A stretch of 64,000 bases of DNA from Pseudoips prasinana. Taxonomy: Eukaryota > Arthropoda > Insecta > Lepidoptera > Nolidae. The notes under the pieces were generated by a model. The model searched no databases. It had not been told where the DNA came from and was given only the letters and a program-made list of their open reading frames with translations. Positions 36,801-44,506 of the stretch are shown piece by piece; position 1 is the stretch's first letter, and the number at the start of each line of letters is the position of its first letter. The stretch is from positions 18,047,001 through 18,111,000 of the forward strand of contig OX621241.1 of assembly GCA_951640165.1 (NCBI GenBank), given 5' to 3'. A program made the translations under genes and the position numbers.

Positions 36801-39800
36801 TTTGTTTCAATAAATAGTAATATTTTAGGAACTATATAAAATATTTAACCATTTTTGTCATTGATATAGAATATGTTGGGCTTCGTCCCCTACAAAAATT
36901 GGCAGAATTTCCAACTAATTATCAGCCTTGATTTGAAAGCCTGTGAGAGATTAGGTATTGCGATGTCCGTCGTTTTCAGGTCGTCGAAAAGGTCCAGCGC
37001 CGGGGCTGCCGCTTCCGGAGCGTCGCTCGGTGAAACTGCAGATGTCGGGCGCGGAACTGGCGATCCAGCTGGACCTGCTGGAGACGCAGCAGCTGGGCCT
37101 GGAGCGGCAGGGCGTGCTCATCGAGCGTATGATTCGCGACAAGTGTGAGGGTAAACATAATCACTGCACTTTATACGTCTGTTCGCGCACCCTCTCTATC
37201 TTTCAAAAAGTATAATCGCTTTTTCTTAGCTGTCCTGATATATTACCTTACTTTCTTTAAGTTTTTCTGTAAACTTACCTTTAATTGCATCCGAAAAAAA
37301 AATGATCTCGTATTAGAATGCTTCCGTGATAACATTGGTCGAAAGCATTAAAGAGACTTTGCAGTACCATTCTAGTGCAAGTAGCGGGAATCTGATCCGG
37401 CTAATTTCAATGGAGATTAGCTATGTATGTGCTAGATATTATAGCGCAAACACGTGAAAATAGTACCATAGACGAGCCTATATGACGACCGGTATTACCA
37501 TGCGCAGGGCCTTCACATACTCTCCGTAGTGAGGAGTAGTGCTATCAACTAGATTCCAAGTTGCTATTGAGAATTATTTCCGATAATATAACGTCATCAA
37601 TACGAAAAGTAATTATTTTATTGTGTGGTTAAATTAGTGATAGTGACTATTTACATTTATTTTAAAATAATTCCCCCCACTATCAAACAATCCCTGTGTA
37701 CTGGTACATAGCACTAGAGAAATGAATTCCTATGTCGCGGGGTACTTTATAAACATATTATTGACGGACACAAAGTACATCAACACTCAGAACAACTATT
37801 TATGGGTCACACAAATAGCTGTCCTGCGCGGGAATCTGACTCGAGACACGAAGTAGCGTGGCGACTGTCTTAACCGCTGCGCCACACGGGCCGTCAATAA
37901 TGAGACAGCTAAGAAAAATCTAATATACGTATATGTCCTTTTCTTGGACACCTTTTTCTTTTGTTGCAGTGTCATGTTTTGAGTAAATATACTAATTATC
38001 TTTTGCTACGTTCCTAAGTTTGAGCCTTAATTATACCTTTTTTTTTGTTACGAAAAATCATTGGTTTGCGCAAAAAAATATCATTCAATAATAGTAATAG
38101 AATCAGGTAACAATGTAACGTAGGTGAGTGATACAATAAACGCGTAAAGAAAATTCTAAATTGCTTTTAATATGAAATCCACTGTCAAAGAATAAATTGA
38201 CATTCAACGGAAAGCAGCTGTTATAATCTGAAAGTAAATAACGCTGTAGGCCTAATCTTACTTTTAATTAGTCGGTTCTATAAATACCCTGTCATTTTCC
38301 TACAATCTAAAGGACATCTAAACAATAATAATAATAATGTCCTCCTAGCCGAATTTCGGCCACGGCGGCCAGTCTCAACAGAGATTAGCCATCTGCGCGG
38401 GACATATTATAGTGCTCAAGTGTGTGCGCAAACACAGGAGCACTTTCTATTCCATCACTCTCATGATCCGATGGGACGCCTATGCGACACGACCGGAAAG
38501 AGGTCAGGTACAGGACCGACGGCTTTACGTGCTCTCCGAGGCACGGGGGTATAATACCGCCAACTCCCAGACTTCGGGCTGATGCTGAGAATTTTTCTTT
38601 TTACAGAAAAGTCCCAAAATCACTTTATGGCCCGACCCGGGATTTGAACCCAGGACCTCGTTCTCTGCGGATGAACACGCTACCGCTAGACCAACGAGGC
38701 AGTCATACACGTCCTTTATGTCTAAACAATATAAAGGACGTGTATGGACATATTAGGGAGAATACCCCCGATTCAATGCCATAGCAACTAATTTTAATAT
38801 CATTGTATTTCTTTAACAGAAATCTTTTAAAAACTACATTTAGTTATGTCAATTTAGTTTTGGCGCTATATACTGAGGAAAAACAAGCGACACGTTTGAA
38901 CCAGTCGACTCAAGGAACGCAACTATTTTACAAGTTTGACAGTTCTATGTATGTATGCTCTATTCTTTTAATATGAGCTATAATAAGTTTAGTTTTTTAT
39001 TTATTTAGTAGTACAAATATATAACAAAGTATAAAAACACATATAGTGGTGTGTTTAAGTTTAAGCCTCTCGGTACGTATGTACTTTTTATTATGTGCTC
39101 TCGGGCTTGTGTGTGATACTTTACAAGTCGTTCTTGGTACATACACAGGTAATTTTTAATACCTATATTATTTTACAACAACCATTAAGCGTAAATATTA
39201 CAAAAAAGAAGAAAAGAAACTACTTAAATCACAATGGGAGCCAGTGATATTAAGATTGATTGACTGCACGTGTGGCGCCGCTGTTAAAACAGTCGGCCCG
39301 ACACTTCTATAACTATTTGTGTGACCCATTATTAGTAGTCCTGAGTCTGGATGTACTTTGTGTCCGTTAATTATATGTTGGTAAAGTACCCCGCGATACT
39401 GGGATTATATTTCCTCATGCGGGCATTGACTTTGAAAAAGAAAGAAATTAGTTTAGTTGATTTGACCCATTATTGAGTGATTACTTTTGCGCCACACTGT
39501 GCAAGCCAACATAAATCATAAACACGTCGTTATCTTATTGTGGGACAACGTGTGGACAATCATAGTTCATTCGAGGAGGTACTATTTGAGTATTGTCCAG
39601 TACGATGCGTAGCTATAAGTGATGGATCTGTTGCAGGTGACGAGGCCGACACGGTGCCCCAGGAGGAAGTCGAAGATTTAGTCATTCAACTGTGTGAACT
39701 AGTCAATGAGAAAAACGACTTGTTCAGAAAACAAACTGAACTCATGTACATGTGAGTAATAAAGTACCTACTAAATTTGTATTCATAATAAAGTTATTTT

Positions 39801-42800
39801 TTAGGATTCCGTACCCAAAGGGTAAAACGGGACCGTATTCCTAAGACTTCGCTGTCTGTCTGTCCGTCTGTCACCAGGCTGTATAACATGAACCGTGATA
39901 GTTAGACAGATGAAATTTTCGTAGGTGATGTATTTCTGTTGCCGCTATAACAACAAATACTAAAAATCAAAATAAATGAAATATTAGGGGGGTTCCCATA
40001 TAACAAACGTGAATTTTTTGCTCGTGTTTATAGATAATGGTACGGAACCCTTCGTGCGCAAGTCCGACTCGCACTTCTAATAATAATATCCTGGGACATT
40101 ATTTACACAGTGCCATCTGTTCCCAAACTAAGCAGAGCTTGTACTATGGAAACCAGATAACTGATATACTACATATAATACTTTGTTTTTTTTTGTTTAT
40201 ACATATTTATACAGATAATTAGACCCAGACTCACTTGGCCGGTTTTTAATTTGTCTCGACGTTCCTGCTCTCTTTAAATTATTGCAATTAATTTATTTTG
40301 TTAATTCTTATATCTTTTAGTCGGACTAGATCCACCATATACCATAATTCATGCTATTCTATAGTATTTTCTCCCAGCGTGTGATGGGGAAGTGTTGTAT
40401 TGCACTTCGTCTTCATATGTTATACACATTTGACTTTTTTTATATATTGTGGACACGGGTCTCAATCGCGATAACGATTTAAGGCAAATCATCCACCAGC
40501 CGTGGTCAATCTATGCCGAAACGTCGGGTAACCAAGGTAATTATTTATGAGACCCGTGTCCACAATTAACGCACACCCTCAAACACCCCAATTAGAATAT
40601 TATGTTGTACTTAATCATAATACACACACTGATTTTCTTATTTAAGATGTATATGCATTGTTATTTACTAAATTAGTTTCTTGGGATAAAGTTTATTTTT
40701 CTTTATTTTGTATTGAATGATGGAATTTGTATGAATACTAATAAAACTGCTATTTTAAAAGTCTTATTACTTTGACTTCGGTCCACATCAATTTGTTTTG
40801 ACTGTAAAGGGTTAATATTACAATATTTTCCGTAGTTTTAATCATATTGGAATAAAAAATTACCTATATTAAAATTATATAAATCGATTCAGTAAACGAT
40901 TCTGAACAAACTATTTTCAGGATGTGCGTTAATTAAGTTACATATATACAACGTGTAACAGAAAGTGTGAACGTAACTTAAGGGTGTTGTAGGGTATCAG
41001 GACGGCTATCTATGGACGAAATTTCAAACAGAAATAATCATTTTTATTCAACTAGGAATTTATTTTTGTAGCGGCAACGTAAATCAAGAAGTAAGATTAC
41101 CGATATTACGAACAACACTAGCAAATATCAGCTGTAAGGTTCATGAACTTTACGATGTAAAGTATCCAATAGCTATTCAGCAGTGCTATAAATAAAAATA
41201 TAACTCGAAATTAAAACAAAATATGTGTACTGTGTAGTGAGTGTAATCCGAATCAATCTACCAGGCGTGCATAGAAAGAAACACAGAGGTATGTCACACA
41301 ATTTCTAGCGTAAATCTAAGTCAGCTGTGCTGTGTTAGTACGGATGTTCGTTATATCGATAAAAATACTTGTCGATATATTGAATGGTATATTATTTTAC
41401 GATCAAGATTAAAATGATGATATTTCGGTATGAGATTTTGTGTATAGGTAGGCTTAAGGAGACCGTATATGCCCCTTAAGTTACGTTCACTCTTTCTGTT
41501 ACACGTTGTATATATAAAAATCAATGCCACTTTTCGTTGTAATGTTATAACTCAACAACGCCTTTACCGATTTGGCTAATTTTGGTCTTAAATAATTCGT
41601 GGAAATCCAGGGATGGTTTGACCGTAGAAAATATTTAAAAAAAAAGTCTTGAAAAAGTGTAAAATAACATCTTTTAGCAATTTAAAATATTTTTTGTTTG
41701 AATAAATGATCAAAAAATCCTTTATGAACTTAAATATTTTTTTTTTAATACTATGCCTTATACGTAGCGAAGCACGTACCAGGCCGCTAGTGTTGTATAA
41801 AAATGTGTACAAATCGCGAAAGTTTAAAAACATTTAACTTTTCTTTTCAGCCGACGACAGCAGCGGCTGGAACAAGAGCAGGCTGACATTGAGCACGAAA
41901 TCCGTGTCATACAGTCGCGGCCCGCTGTCAATCGCATTGATGCTGACAAGGTACTGCCATATATATAGAATTACCACTTACCAGCGCCAGAACAATAAAA
42001 TGTTCTAGCAAATGCTGAGGCCATTTCAGACTTGCACGGAGAACAATTGCCTTTGTTTTTCTTTTGGAATGAAGTTCCTTATCGCGCGTTCTGAAAGGGG
42101 GCTAGACGGAAAAAAATCTTACGAAAAGTTGTAACGACACTTTATGCAGCTGTGCGGCGTGCGCATGTTTCTCTGTCTCTCTATCTCTCTCTCTCTCTTA
42201 TAGAAAGCAAGCCGGATATTTTCATTTCTATTTCGCATTGAACAGTGTGGTGTCGCGACGATTATTTTTGTTGAGTGTATACAGGTTTTTTGTACATAGT
42301 AAATAATAAGAAATAACTTCGTTCCATCCGGGTGTCCATTGACACCTCTCAAGTTTTTATTTTATCTTTGGTTTTGATTGTTATTTTATATTATTGTTGT
42401 CTGTGCAATGTTTTCTGAATAAATCGTTTTCTTTCTTTCTTTAATACATTCTTTTTCTTTGTCTCAGCCCATTTCTATTGGGGTGTCTACCCGTTCCAAC
42501 TAGGTACCAGAATTCATCTACCGATAGCCACGAAACCAATAGGATAGTCGACAACCAAGATTGTTAGACCAAGTATTCGAATATTATTTGTGAAAAATTA
42601 ATAATTTATATTTTAAACTACAGGTGTAATAATAATATCCTGGGAGATTAATTACACAAGGCCATCTGATCGAAAACTAAGCAGAGCTTGTGCTATGGAA
42701 ACCAGATAACTGATATACTACTTTTCTTTTGTAAATACATACTTATATAGATAATTACACCCAGACTCAGAACAAATAGTCATGAACACACATAACTGTC

Positions 42801-44506
42801 CTGGGTGGGAATCGAACCCAGGACCTCCGGCGTGAAAAGCAAGCATTTGCCAACCACGCCAACACAAACTTTAAATGTTAATATTGTGTGCAGGCACGTG
42901 AAGAACAGCTGGTCATGCGGCTGGTGGAGATAGTGCGCATGCGCGACGAGCTGGTGCAGCAGATCGACGCGGAGCGGCGCCGCGAGCGCCAGGAGGACAT
43001 CGCCATCGCCGCCTCCATCGCCAACAAGAGAGGTAACCTGCCACGTCATCATTTTGCTTATCCTGATGGTACCTGTTCTTCAGAAAGGATTTTTTTTTAT
43101 ATATATCAGAGGGTGACAAACGAGCAAGTGGGTCACCTGATGGTATGTGATCACCGCCGCCCATGGACACTCGCAACACCAGAGGTGTCGCGGGTGTGTT
43201 GCCGGCCTTTAAAAGTCATTAAACAAGTGTTGCTGACCCTCCCCCCACCCCAATGAGCTCTGGCAAACTTACTCACACTCGGAAACACAACATTAAAATG
43301 ATTAATGTTATTATTAAGGAATGTCTTCTGTAAGGTGGAGGTACTTCCGCAGTCGGGCTGCTCTTTGAGCGAATTAACGCTATGCCCTACCTCTCTTGAA
43401 ATGGATATAAGGAAGACCACAAACAATCAAACTAATGACCTATTAGACATTGGCCCTCCTAATATTTAGTTAAATCTGTTTAGTGCCAAACTTATTTGAA
43501 AGTTGTAGCTAGCCATGTACACCAGTAGACCCTACCAAGCGAGCTGGGTTTCCATCACTATTGATAAATAAATAGATAAAATTGTTACTTTCTGATGTGG
43601 TAGATCATGGTATCAAAATAATTTTGGTTGAATCATGTAAAACGTTGTTTGAATAAAGTACAATAGTATATACTAAAAACTGGAAATAAATTGTCTTTGG
43701 CAAAGAGTACTACGTAAAAGCTACAGATTATTCACTTCATAAACAAAACTGACTGCACGTGTAGCCTACTGCGCTACATGTCCAGTCCAGTTTATTTTTT
43801 GAGGTAACTATTTCACGTTTCAAATTCGATTCAGGCACGGAATAACTTCTTCTTTTCTCTCTTTCTTCTCTCTCTCTCTCTCACCGACAACCCTTACTAA
43901 GTTCATCGACCCGCCTTGGGCGCACTAATACACTAGTCGCTTCGCGTAGAAAGTGTCTATTGAGAGATCTTAACACCATCGTGATAATAAATATTTAAAA
44001 TCCGTAAAAGTTAGTTGATTACAATCCTAAAAAATCGAGTGTTCTCAAGAACGACAAACGAATCGTAACTGTCTCTGAGAGAGAGAGAGAAAGAAAACGT
44101 ATGCTCGCACTTGTCCTCTCTCGCCCCTGCATATACGAAACTTAGCTCTGTCTCTCATTCTATTTTCCCTACCTTATATCTCCCTCTCAACTTCCGTTCA
44201 CCTCGCTCTGATCACACTTTTCGTAACCCTCTCGTTACGCATTTAGCAGCTTACTTCCCAAGTCAAGCGTGCATTAAAAAGTTTTACTTCTAAATTCACA
44301 TTATCTTATTTGTTTCAGCTCAAAGGAACAGTGAATCCAATAGTTCATCGATGAAATCTGTAGAAGTAATACCGACGCCCAAAAAGAGCAAAGTAAAAGA
44401 CAAAGTTAAGAAACAATTTAAGAAAGCGAAGCACTCATTAATCCCGAAGAAAAAAGACGAATCATGCGACCGTAAAGAAGAAAAAACAGAAAAAAAAGTC
44501 AAGTGA
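18658..44506 (+). CDS. MICALL: MICAL-like protein (MICAL-L), complete in 14 coding exons
   Basis: Exons: 18658-18809, 20239-20423, 25450-25514, 26087-26435, 27215-27861, 28351-28478, 32105-32185, 35629-35827, 36363-36504, 36980-37150, 39637-39751, 41851-41950, 42894-43032 and 44319-44506. All junctions are GT-AG and the phases fit, giving 2661 bp, or 886 residues. Domains: CH (about 5-107), LIM (147-199; C147, C150, H168, C171, C174, C177, C196, C199), a low-complexity acidic region, three NPF motifs (458, 480, 516) each followed by acids, a proline-rich linker, a bMERB coiled coil (about 660-825) and a lysine-rich tail. There is no monooxygenase domain, so this is the MICAL-L type, not MICAL. 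In this family, bMERB binds Rab8/10/13-class GTPases and NPF motifs bind EHD proteins on recycling endosomes. That role is inferred for this protein. The introns are packed with mobile elements. Confidence 0.9.
19190..19620 (+). pseudogene. RTE-type LINE 3' relic in MICAL-like intron 1
   Basis: Scrambled frames give [18 protein letters not shown] and TGKCS-like pieces. They match the C-terminal tail of RTE-type LINE proteins ([10 protein letters not shown] and following). Many stops. Confidence 0.65.
20239..20423 (+). CDS. MICALL: MICAL-like exon 2 (second half of the CH domain)
   Basis: Encodes [20 protein letters not shown], then [25 protein letters not shown], hallmark CH sequence of this family. 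The donor is 'actg|gtaagt', phase 1. Confidence 0.92.
20565..20775 (+). repeat. Interspersed repeat R, copy in intron 2
   Basis: 'gcagtggttatcctaatttcag', 'cctattaggcctccaacatg' and 'ggttacatgtcctccaaac' are shared with 29838-29975, 46195-46380 (inverse) and 61405-61525. The class is unknown; a LINE or SINE tail is likely. Confidence 0.6.
20833..20971. repeat. Short MITE with about 40-bp inverted repeats
   Basis: 'aagtctaaagttaaactgcag' on the left and its near complement on the right (about 20926-20955) enclose about 45 bp. Arms are roughly 90% matching by eye. Confidence 0.75.
21118..21163. repeat. Perfect hairpin, 18-bp arms, 10-nt loop
   Basis: attataacaaaccttttg (21118-21135) and its exact complement (21146-21163), in intron 2. 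Confidence 0.85.
21770..22575 (+). repeat. Cluster of lepidopteran LINE-tail repeats
   Basis: Three similar tails follow each other. One ends with 'accaaatttcatttaaattgg' and 'cagacagatagagttac' (about 21770-21930). One starts 'gcccgcgacttcgttcgcgt' (about 21940-22250) and contains 'gtcccgtcaaaatcggtcca'. A third ends 'tttcgcatttataatattag' (about 22440-22573). Such tails are typical of RTE-type elements in butterflies and moths. Confidence 0.65.
22576..23470 (+). other. Intron 2 stretch with nothing recognised
   Basis: AT-rich, with no coding motif or clear repeat structure found on either strand. Confidence 0.4.
23471..23703. repeat. MITE with agaagttatacttctt ends, partly tandem-duplicated
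   Basis: The left end agaagttatacttctt (23473-23488) and right end aagaagtataacttc (about 23687-23701) are inverted copies. The interior has two tandem copies of 'cataccacctagaactaac', each followed by 'catgctgtta' and 'cgtaaaaattcactctcat'. Confidence 0.65.
23550..23579. repeat. Perfect 30-bp palindrome without loop
   Basis: atttttacgatgcgc is followed directly by its exact complement. It sits in the first of the two tandem blocks; the second block has an imperfect version (gtgcgcgcgcgtcgtaaaaa). Confidence 0.85.
24050..24310 (+). repeat. tRNA-derived SINE, family D
   Basis: The head has a B box 'gggttcgaatcccgggtcggg'-like sequence at about 24099-24120. The body continues through 'aaaagtcggtcctgatc' to 'gattgagggactag'. 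It matches the inverse copy at 38340-38703 over the head. Confidence 0.65.
24500..24790 (+). repeat. LINE 3' tail relic
   Basis: It ends in 'gcctatgtccagcaatgga', the near-universal 3' signature of a lepidopteran RTE-type element. Upstream sequence is too decayed for clear motifs. Confidence 0.5.
25070..25449 (+). pseudogene. RTE-type LINE reverse-transcriptase relic abutting exon 3
   Basis: [15 protein letters not shown] (RT domain A, D of DYxKAFD kept) is at about 25101-25150. VFDQCGLP and SLTMGLI-like pieces follow near 25250-25320 after a deletion. The relic runs almost to the acceptor of MICAL-like exon 3. Confidence 0.7.
25450..25514 (+). CDS. MICALL: MICAL-like exon 3 (linker)
   Basis: A small 65-bp exon with acceptor 'ttgttttag' and donor 'accc|gtaagt'. 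It encodes a T/S-rich linker and is supported mainly by phase, which connects exon 2 to the LIM exon. It abuts an RTE LINE relic on its left. Confidence 0.75.
26087..26435 (+). CDS. MICALL: MICAL-like exon 4 (LIM domain)
   Basis: Residues 135-250. The zinc ligands follow CX2C-X17-HX2C-X2-CX2C-X18-CX2C, a complete LIM domain, then a serine/asparagine-rich linker. The acceptor is 'cctttgtag' and the donor 'tttag|gtgagt'. Confidence 0.92.
27215..27861 (+). CDS. MICALL: MICAL-like exon 5 (disordered region, first NPF)
   Basis: Residues 251-466, low-complexity, rich in N, D, S, T and K, with a PPSLPPPLK stretch. It ends in [11 protein letters not shown], the first NPF-acidic motif. The donor is 'gatgag|gtaact'; reading through gives a stop at 27880-27882. 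Confidence 0.85.
28351..28478 (+). CDS. MICALL: MICAL-like exon 6 (second NPF)
   Basis: Encodes [14 protein letters not shown] followed by a proline-rich stretch. The chosen acceptor is 'atatcatag' at 28350. A second in-frame AG at 28365 would shorten the protein by five residues. Confidence 0.85.
28783..29047 (-). repeat. tRNA-derived SINE, family A
   Basis: Full copy in inverse orientation: 'aataatatcctgaccctggg' at the 3' end, 'aagcagagcttgtacc', and the head with B box 'gggaatcgaaccca' at about 28980-28995. Confidence 0.8.
29335..29545 (+). pseudogene. C-terminal zinc-finger fragment of a LINE ORF2
   Basis: One frame reads [20 protein letters not shown] followed by HKKC, a C2H2-type finger typical of the very end of some LINE ORF2 proteins. 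Nothing else of the element is seen. Confidence 0.55.
29838..30330 (+). repeat. Repeat R, split by a nested family B SINE
   Basis: 'gagcactggttgccctagtg' to 'cctccgaaccacggagacgg' (29838-29968) is repeat R. It is interrupted by the SINE at 29991-30237, and similar DNA resumes after it up to about 30320. Confidence 0.6.
29991..30237 (-). repeat. tRNA-derived SINE, family B
   Basis: Near-complete inverse copy: 'ggggacaatgtcacacatat', 'cgtgctcatcacacaaatat' and the head 'gggattcgaacccaggacc' through 'ctaggctatggtgacc'. Confidence 0.85.
30534..30730 (+). repeat. Repeat family X, copy 2
   Basis: 'aaagttccttatcgcgcgtt' and 'gaaagggggctagacggg' at the start, 'atccgggtgtcccttgaacc' at the end. Shorter than copy 1. 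Confidence 0.7.
31300..31520 (-). repeat. SINE family D, diverged copy
   Basis: 'gtcgaatttcggcaaattcc', 'acgactttacgtggtctccg' and 'ccagacttcagacagattct' parallel the copy at 38340-38703. Confidence 0.6.
31788..32032 (+). repeat. tRNA-derived SINE, family A
   Basis: The head 'ggccggttgacgtggttggt' has B box 'gggttcgattcccatcc'. The body runs to 'aataatgtctcgggatatta'. It ends about 70 bp before MICAL-like exon 7. Confidence 0.85.
32105..32185 (+). CDS. MICALL: MICAL-like exon 7 (third NPF)
   Basis: 81 bp, [20 protein letters not shown]. The acceptor is 'aatgtttcag' and the donor 'aagag|gtaaca'. A family A SINE ends about 70 bp upstream. Confidence 0.85.
33343..33596 (+). repeat. tRNA-derived SINE, family B, best copy
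   Basis: The head 'ggtcaccgtagcctagttgg' has B box 'gggttcgaatcccgg'. The body is 'tgtgatgagcacgaatattt' to 'tggggctaggatgttctgtg' and 'gacattgtccc'. Confidence 0.88.
33650..33860 (+). repeat. tRNA-derived SINE, family E
   Basis: The head 'cgtagttaaggcgcctggct' has B box 'gggttcgatcctc', and the body ends 'gtgcgggcggtgcctcgag'. Single copy in the window, directly after the family B SINE. Confidence 0.6.
34188..35475 (+). mobile_element. Mariner transposon (complete, 1288 bp) in MICAL-like intron 7
   Basis: The terminal inverted repeats share taggtctttacctatgaaat and then tgccgtt (27 bp), at 34189-34215 and its complement at 35448-35474. TA dinucleotides flank both ends (34186-34187 and 35476-35477). 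The length is normal for mariner, and the transposase frame inside is open. TIR style and protein resemble the cecropia subfamily; the subfamily is from memory. It lies in the same orientation as the host gene. Confidence 0.92.
34378..35397 (+). CDS. Mariner transposase, uninterrupted frame
   Basis: It cuts and pastes the element at TA sites. The start chosen is the ATG at 34378 ([19 protein letters not shown]), the family's normal N-terminus; an in-frame ATG at 34339 only adds 13 residues. The 339 residues fit the usual length of about 340. N-terminal HTH segments carry [20 protein letters not shown] and a second HTH ([15 protein letters not shown]), with the WVPHEL linker after it. The catalytic triad is present: [11 protein letters not shown] (first D), [11 protein letters not shown] (second D) and [13 protein letters not shown] (third D, DD34D type). 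No stop or frameshift, so the protein may be active or only recently silenced. Confidence 0.92.
   Translation: MDTLKIRVIMEYEYRRGSNAAQAARNINDVYGANTTNQRTTCYWFARFRSGNFDLKNEPRGRPKTLVDNDELKAVVEADDTQSTAELAAAFDVSVKTILVHLRQIGKVKKLDKWVPHELNDRQREVRVETCLALLNRHTNEGILNRIVTCDEKWILFDNRKRSASWLDPGSAPKQCPKRKLTPRKVMVTVWWSSAGVIHHSFLPNGVSITADVYCEELSTMMEKLAHLQPALVNRSSPLLLHDNARPHTAQQTVSKLQELELEALRHPPYSPDLAPTDYYFFQNLDNFLAGKKFNTREAVQNAFEEFVASRPADFFKKGINKLPLRWQRCIDCMGDYFD
35629..35827 (+). CDS. MICALL: MICAL-like exon 8 (proline-rich linker)
   Basis: Encodes [17 protein letters not shown], then [11 protein letters not shown] and a serine-rich end. The acceptor 'ttttgtctag' at 35628 is preferred. A second in-frame AG at 35640 ('cgatgtacag') would remove four residues. 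The local GC content is far above the intron background. Confidence 0.85.
35947..36022. repeat. Two overlapping perfect hairpins with the same TGAT loop
   Basis: The first has 14-bp arms (35947-35960 and 35965-35978). The second has 21-bp arms (35977-35997 and 36002-36022). Both have loop TGAT and they share two bases at the junction. They lie in MICAL-like intron 8. Confidence 0.9.
36363..36504 (+). CDS. MICALL: MICAL-like exon 9 (linker)
   Basis: Encodes [20 protein letters not shown] and a glycine/serine-rich end. The acceptor is 'cgttcatag' and the donor 'gaag|gtatgt', phase 1. Confidence 0.85.
36980..37150 (+). CDS. MICALL: MICAL-like exon 10 (start of bMERB)
   Basis: The GC-rich exon encodes [20 protein letters not shown], then [12 protein letters not shown], the first helix of the bMERB Rab-binding domain. 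The acceptor is 'cgttttcag' and the donor 'gagg|gtaaac'. Confidence 0.92.
37724..37896 (-). repeat. tRNA-derived SINE, family C
   Basis: Inverse copy: 'cctatgtcgcggggtacttt', 'cagaacaactatttatgggt' and the head ending 'cttaaccgctgcgccacacg'. Confidence 0.82.
38340..38703 (-). repeat. tRNA-derived SINE, family D, best copy
   Basis: It runs inverse from 'cctagccgaatttcggccac' to the tRNA-like head 'gcggatgaacacgctaccgc' with 'ctagaccaacgaggc'; the B box lies near 38638-38655 (gggatttgaaccc). Short open frames here come from the SINE. Confidence 0.82.
38704..38746. repeat. Perfect hairpin, 16-bp arms, 11-nt loop
   Basis: catacacgtcctttat (38704-38719) and its complement (38731-38746), starting exactly at the outer end of the SINE head. 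Confidence 0.85.
39265..39445 (+). repeat. tRNA-derived SINE, family C, decayed head
   Basis: 'gactgcacgtgtggcgccgc' and 'ttagtagtcctgagtctgga' to 'gtaaagtaccccgcgatact'. Confidence 0.75.
39637..39751 (+). CDS. MICALL: MICAL-like exon 11 (bMERB)
   Basis: Encodes [20 protein letters not shown] and KQTELMY, the conserved middle helix of bMERB. The acceptor is 'tctgttgcag' and the donor 'acat|gtgagt'. Confidence 0.92.
39800..40078 (+). repeat. Lepidopteran 'ggattccgtacc' repeat
   Basis: 'aggattccgtacccaaaggg', 'ctgtctgtctgtccgtctgt' and 'ggtacggaacccttcgtgcg' mark a repeat very common in moths and butterflies, probably a LINE tail. It follows MICAL-like exon 11 closely. Confidence 0.65.
40079..40234 (-). 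repeat. SINE family A, headless copy
   Basis: 'aataatatcctgggacatta' to 'cagataattagacccagact'; the tRNA-like head is missing. Confidence 0.75.
40446..40567. repeat. Inverted-repeat element, 19-bp perfect arms
   Basis: attgtggacacgggtctca (40446-40464) and its complement (40549-40567) enclose about 84 bp containing 'atgccgaaacgtcgggtaac'. The interior occurs widely in lepidopteran repeats. Confidence 0.75.
40943..41516. repeat. MITE, about 574 bp with about 40-bp TIRs
   Basis: tatatacaacgtgtaacaga to 'acgtaacttaagg' at the left and its complement at 41473-41516, with one mismatch. There is no coding content. It lies in MICAL-like intron 11. Confidence 0.82.
41517..41805 (+). repeat. Lepidopteran LINE/Helitron-like tail
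   Basis: 'aacaacgcctttaccgattt' and 'tacgtagcgaagcacgtacc' with an ending near 'ggccgctagtg' are typical of tails also seen at 60905-61075. It ends just before exon 12. Confidence 0.5.
41851..41950 (+). CDS. MICALL: MICAL-like exon 12 (bMERB)
   Basis: Encodes [20 protein letters not shown] and [13 protein letters not shown]. The acceptor is 'ttcttttcag' and the donor 'acaag|gtactg'. Confidence 0.9.
42065..42358 (+). repeat. Repeat family X, copy 3
   Basis: 'gaagttccttatcgcgcgtt' and 'gaaagggggctagacgg' start; 'aacttcgttccatccgggtg' and 'cctctcaagtttttat' end. The interior differs from copy 1, so only the ends are conserved. Confidence 0.72.
42630..42867 (-). repeat. tRNA-derived SINE, family A, next to exon 13
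   Basis: Complete inverse copy from 'aataataatatcctgggaga' to the head 'ttgccaaccacgccaacac'. Only about 27 bp separate it from the acceptor of MICAL-like exon 13. Confidence 0.85.
42894..43032 (+). CDS. MICALL: MICAL-like exon 13 (end of bMERB)
   Basis: The GC-rich exon encodes [20 protein letters not shown] and [20 protein letters not shown]. Its acceptor 'attgtgtgcag' lies only about 27 bp after the head of a SINE. Confidence 0.92.
43066..43260 (+). repeat. Lepidopteran 'gatcaccgccgcccatgg' repeat
   Basis: 'tgatcaccgccgcccatgga' and 'actcgcaacaccagaggtgt' to 'gttgccggcctttaa' is an extremely common lepidopteran interspersed repeat, probably SINE or LINE derived. It creates antisense open frames around exon 13. 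Confidence 0.75.
43860..44100 (+). repeat. CT/GA microsatellites in intron 13
   Basis: Short (CT)n runs near 43858-43883 and (GA)n near 44076-44095, otherwise unremarkable intron. Confidence 0.6.
44319..44506 (+). CDS. MICALL: MICAL-like exon 14 (basic tail, stop)
   Basis: Encodes a serine stretch and a strongly lysine-rich tail ([20 protein letters not shown]), ending at TGA 44504-44506. Such a tail could bind acidic membranes; that is inference. The acceptor is 'tttgtttcag'. Confidence 0.88.

Noticed and set aside
36873..37215. Stand-alone small gene with collagen-like GAAGPAG sequence
   Set aside because: It is the wrong frame of MICAL-like exon 10; the bMERB helix is in another frame with correct splice sites.
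42780..43426. Several open frames around exon 13
   Set aside because: They read through a SINE, the exon in shadow frames, and a common interspersed repeat.
18658..44506. Annotation as MICAL (with monooxygenase) instead of MICAL-like
   Set aside because: The CH domain begins directly at the start methionine and no FAD-binding monooxygenase motif occurs in the upstream 18 kb.
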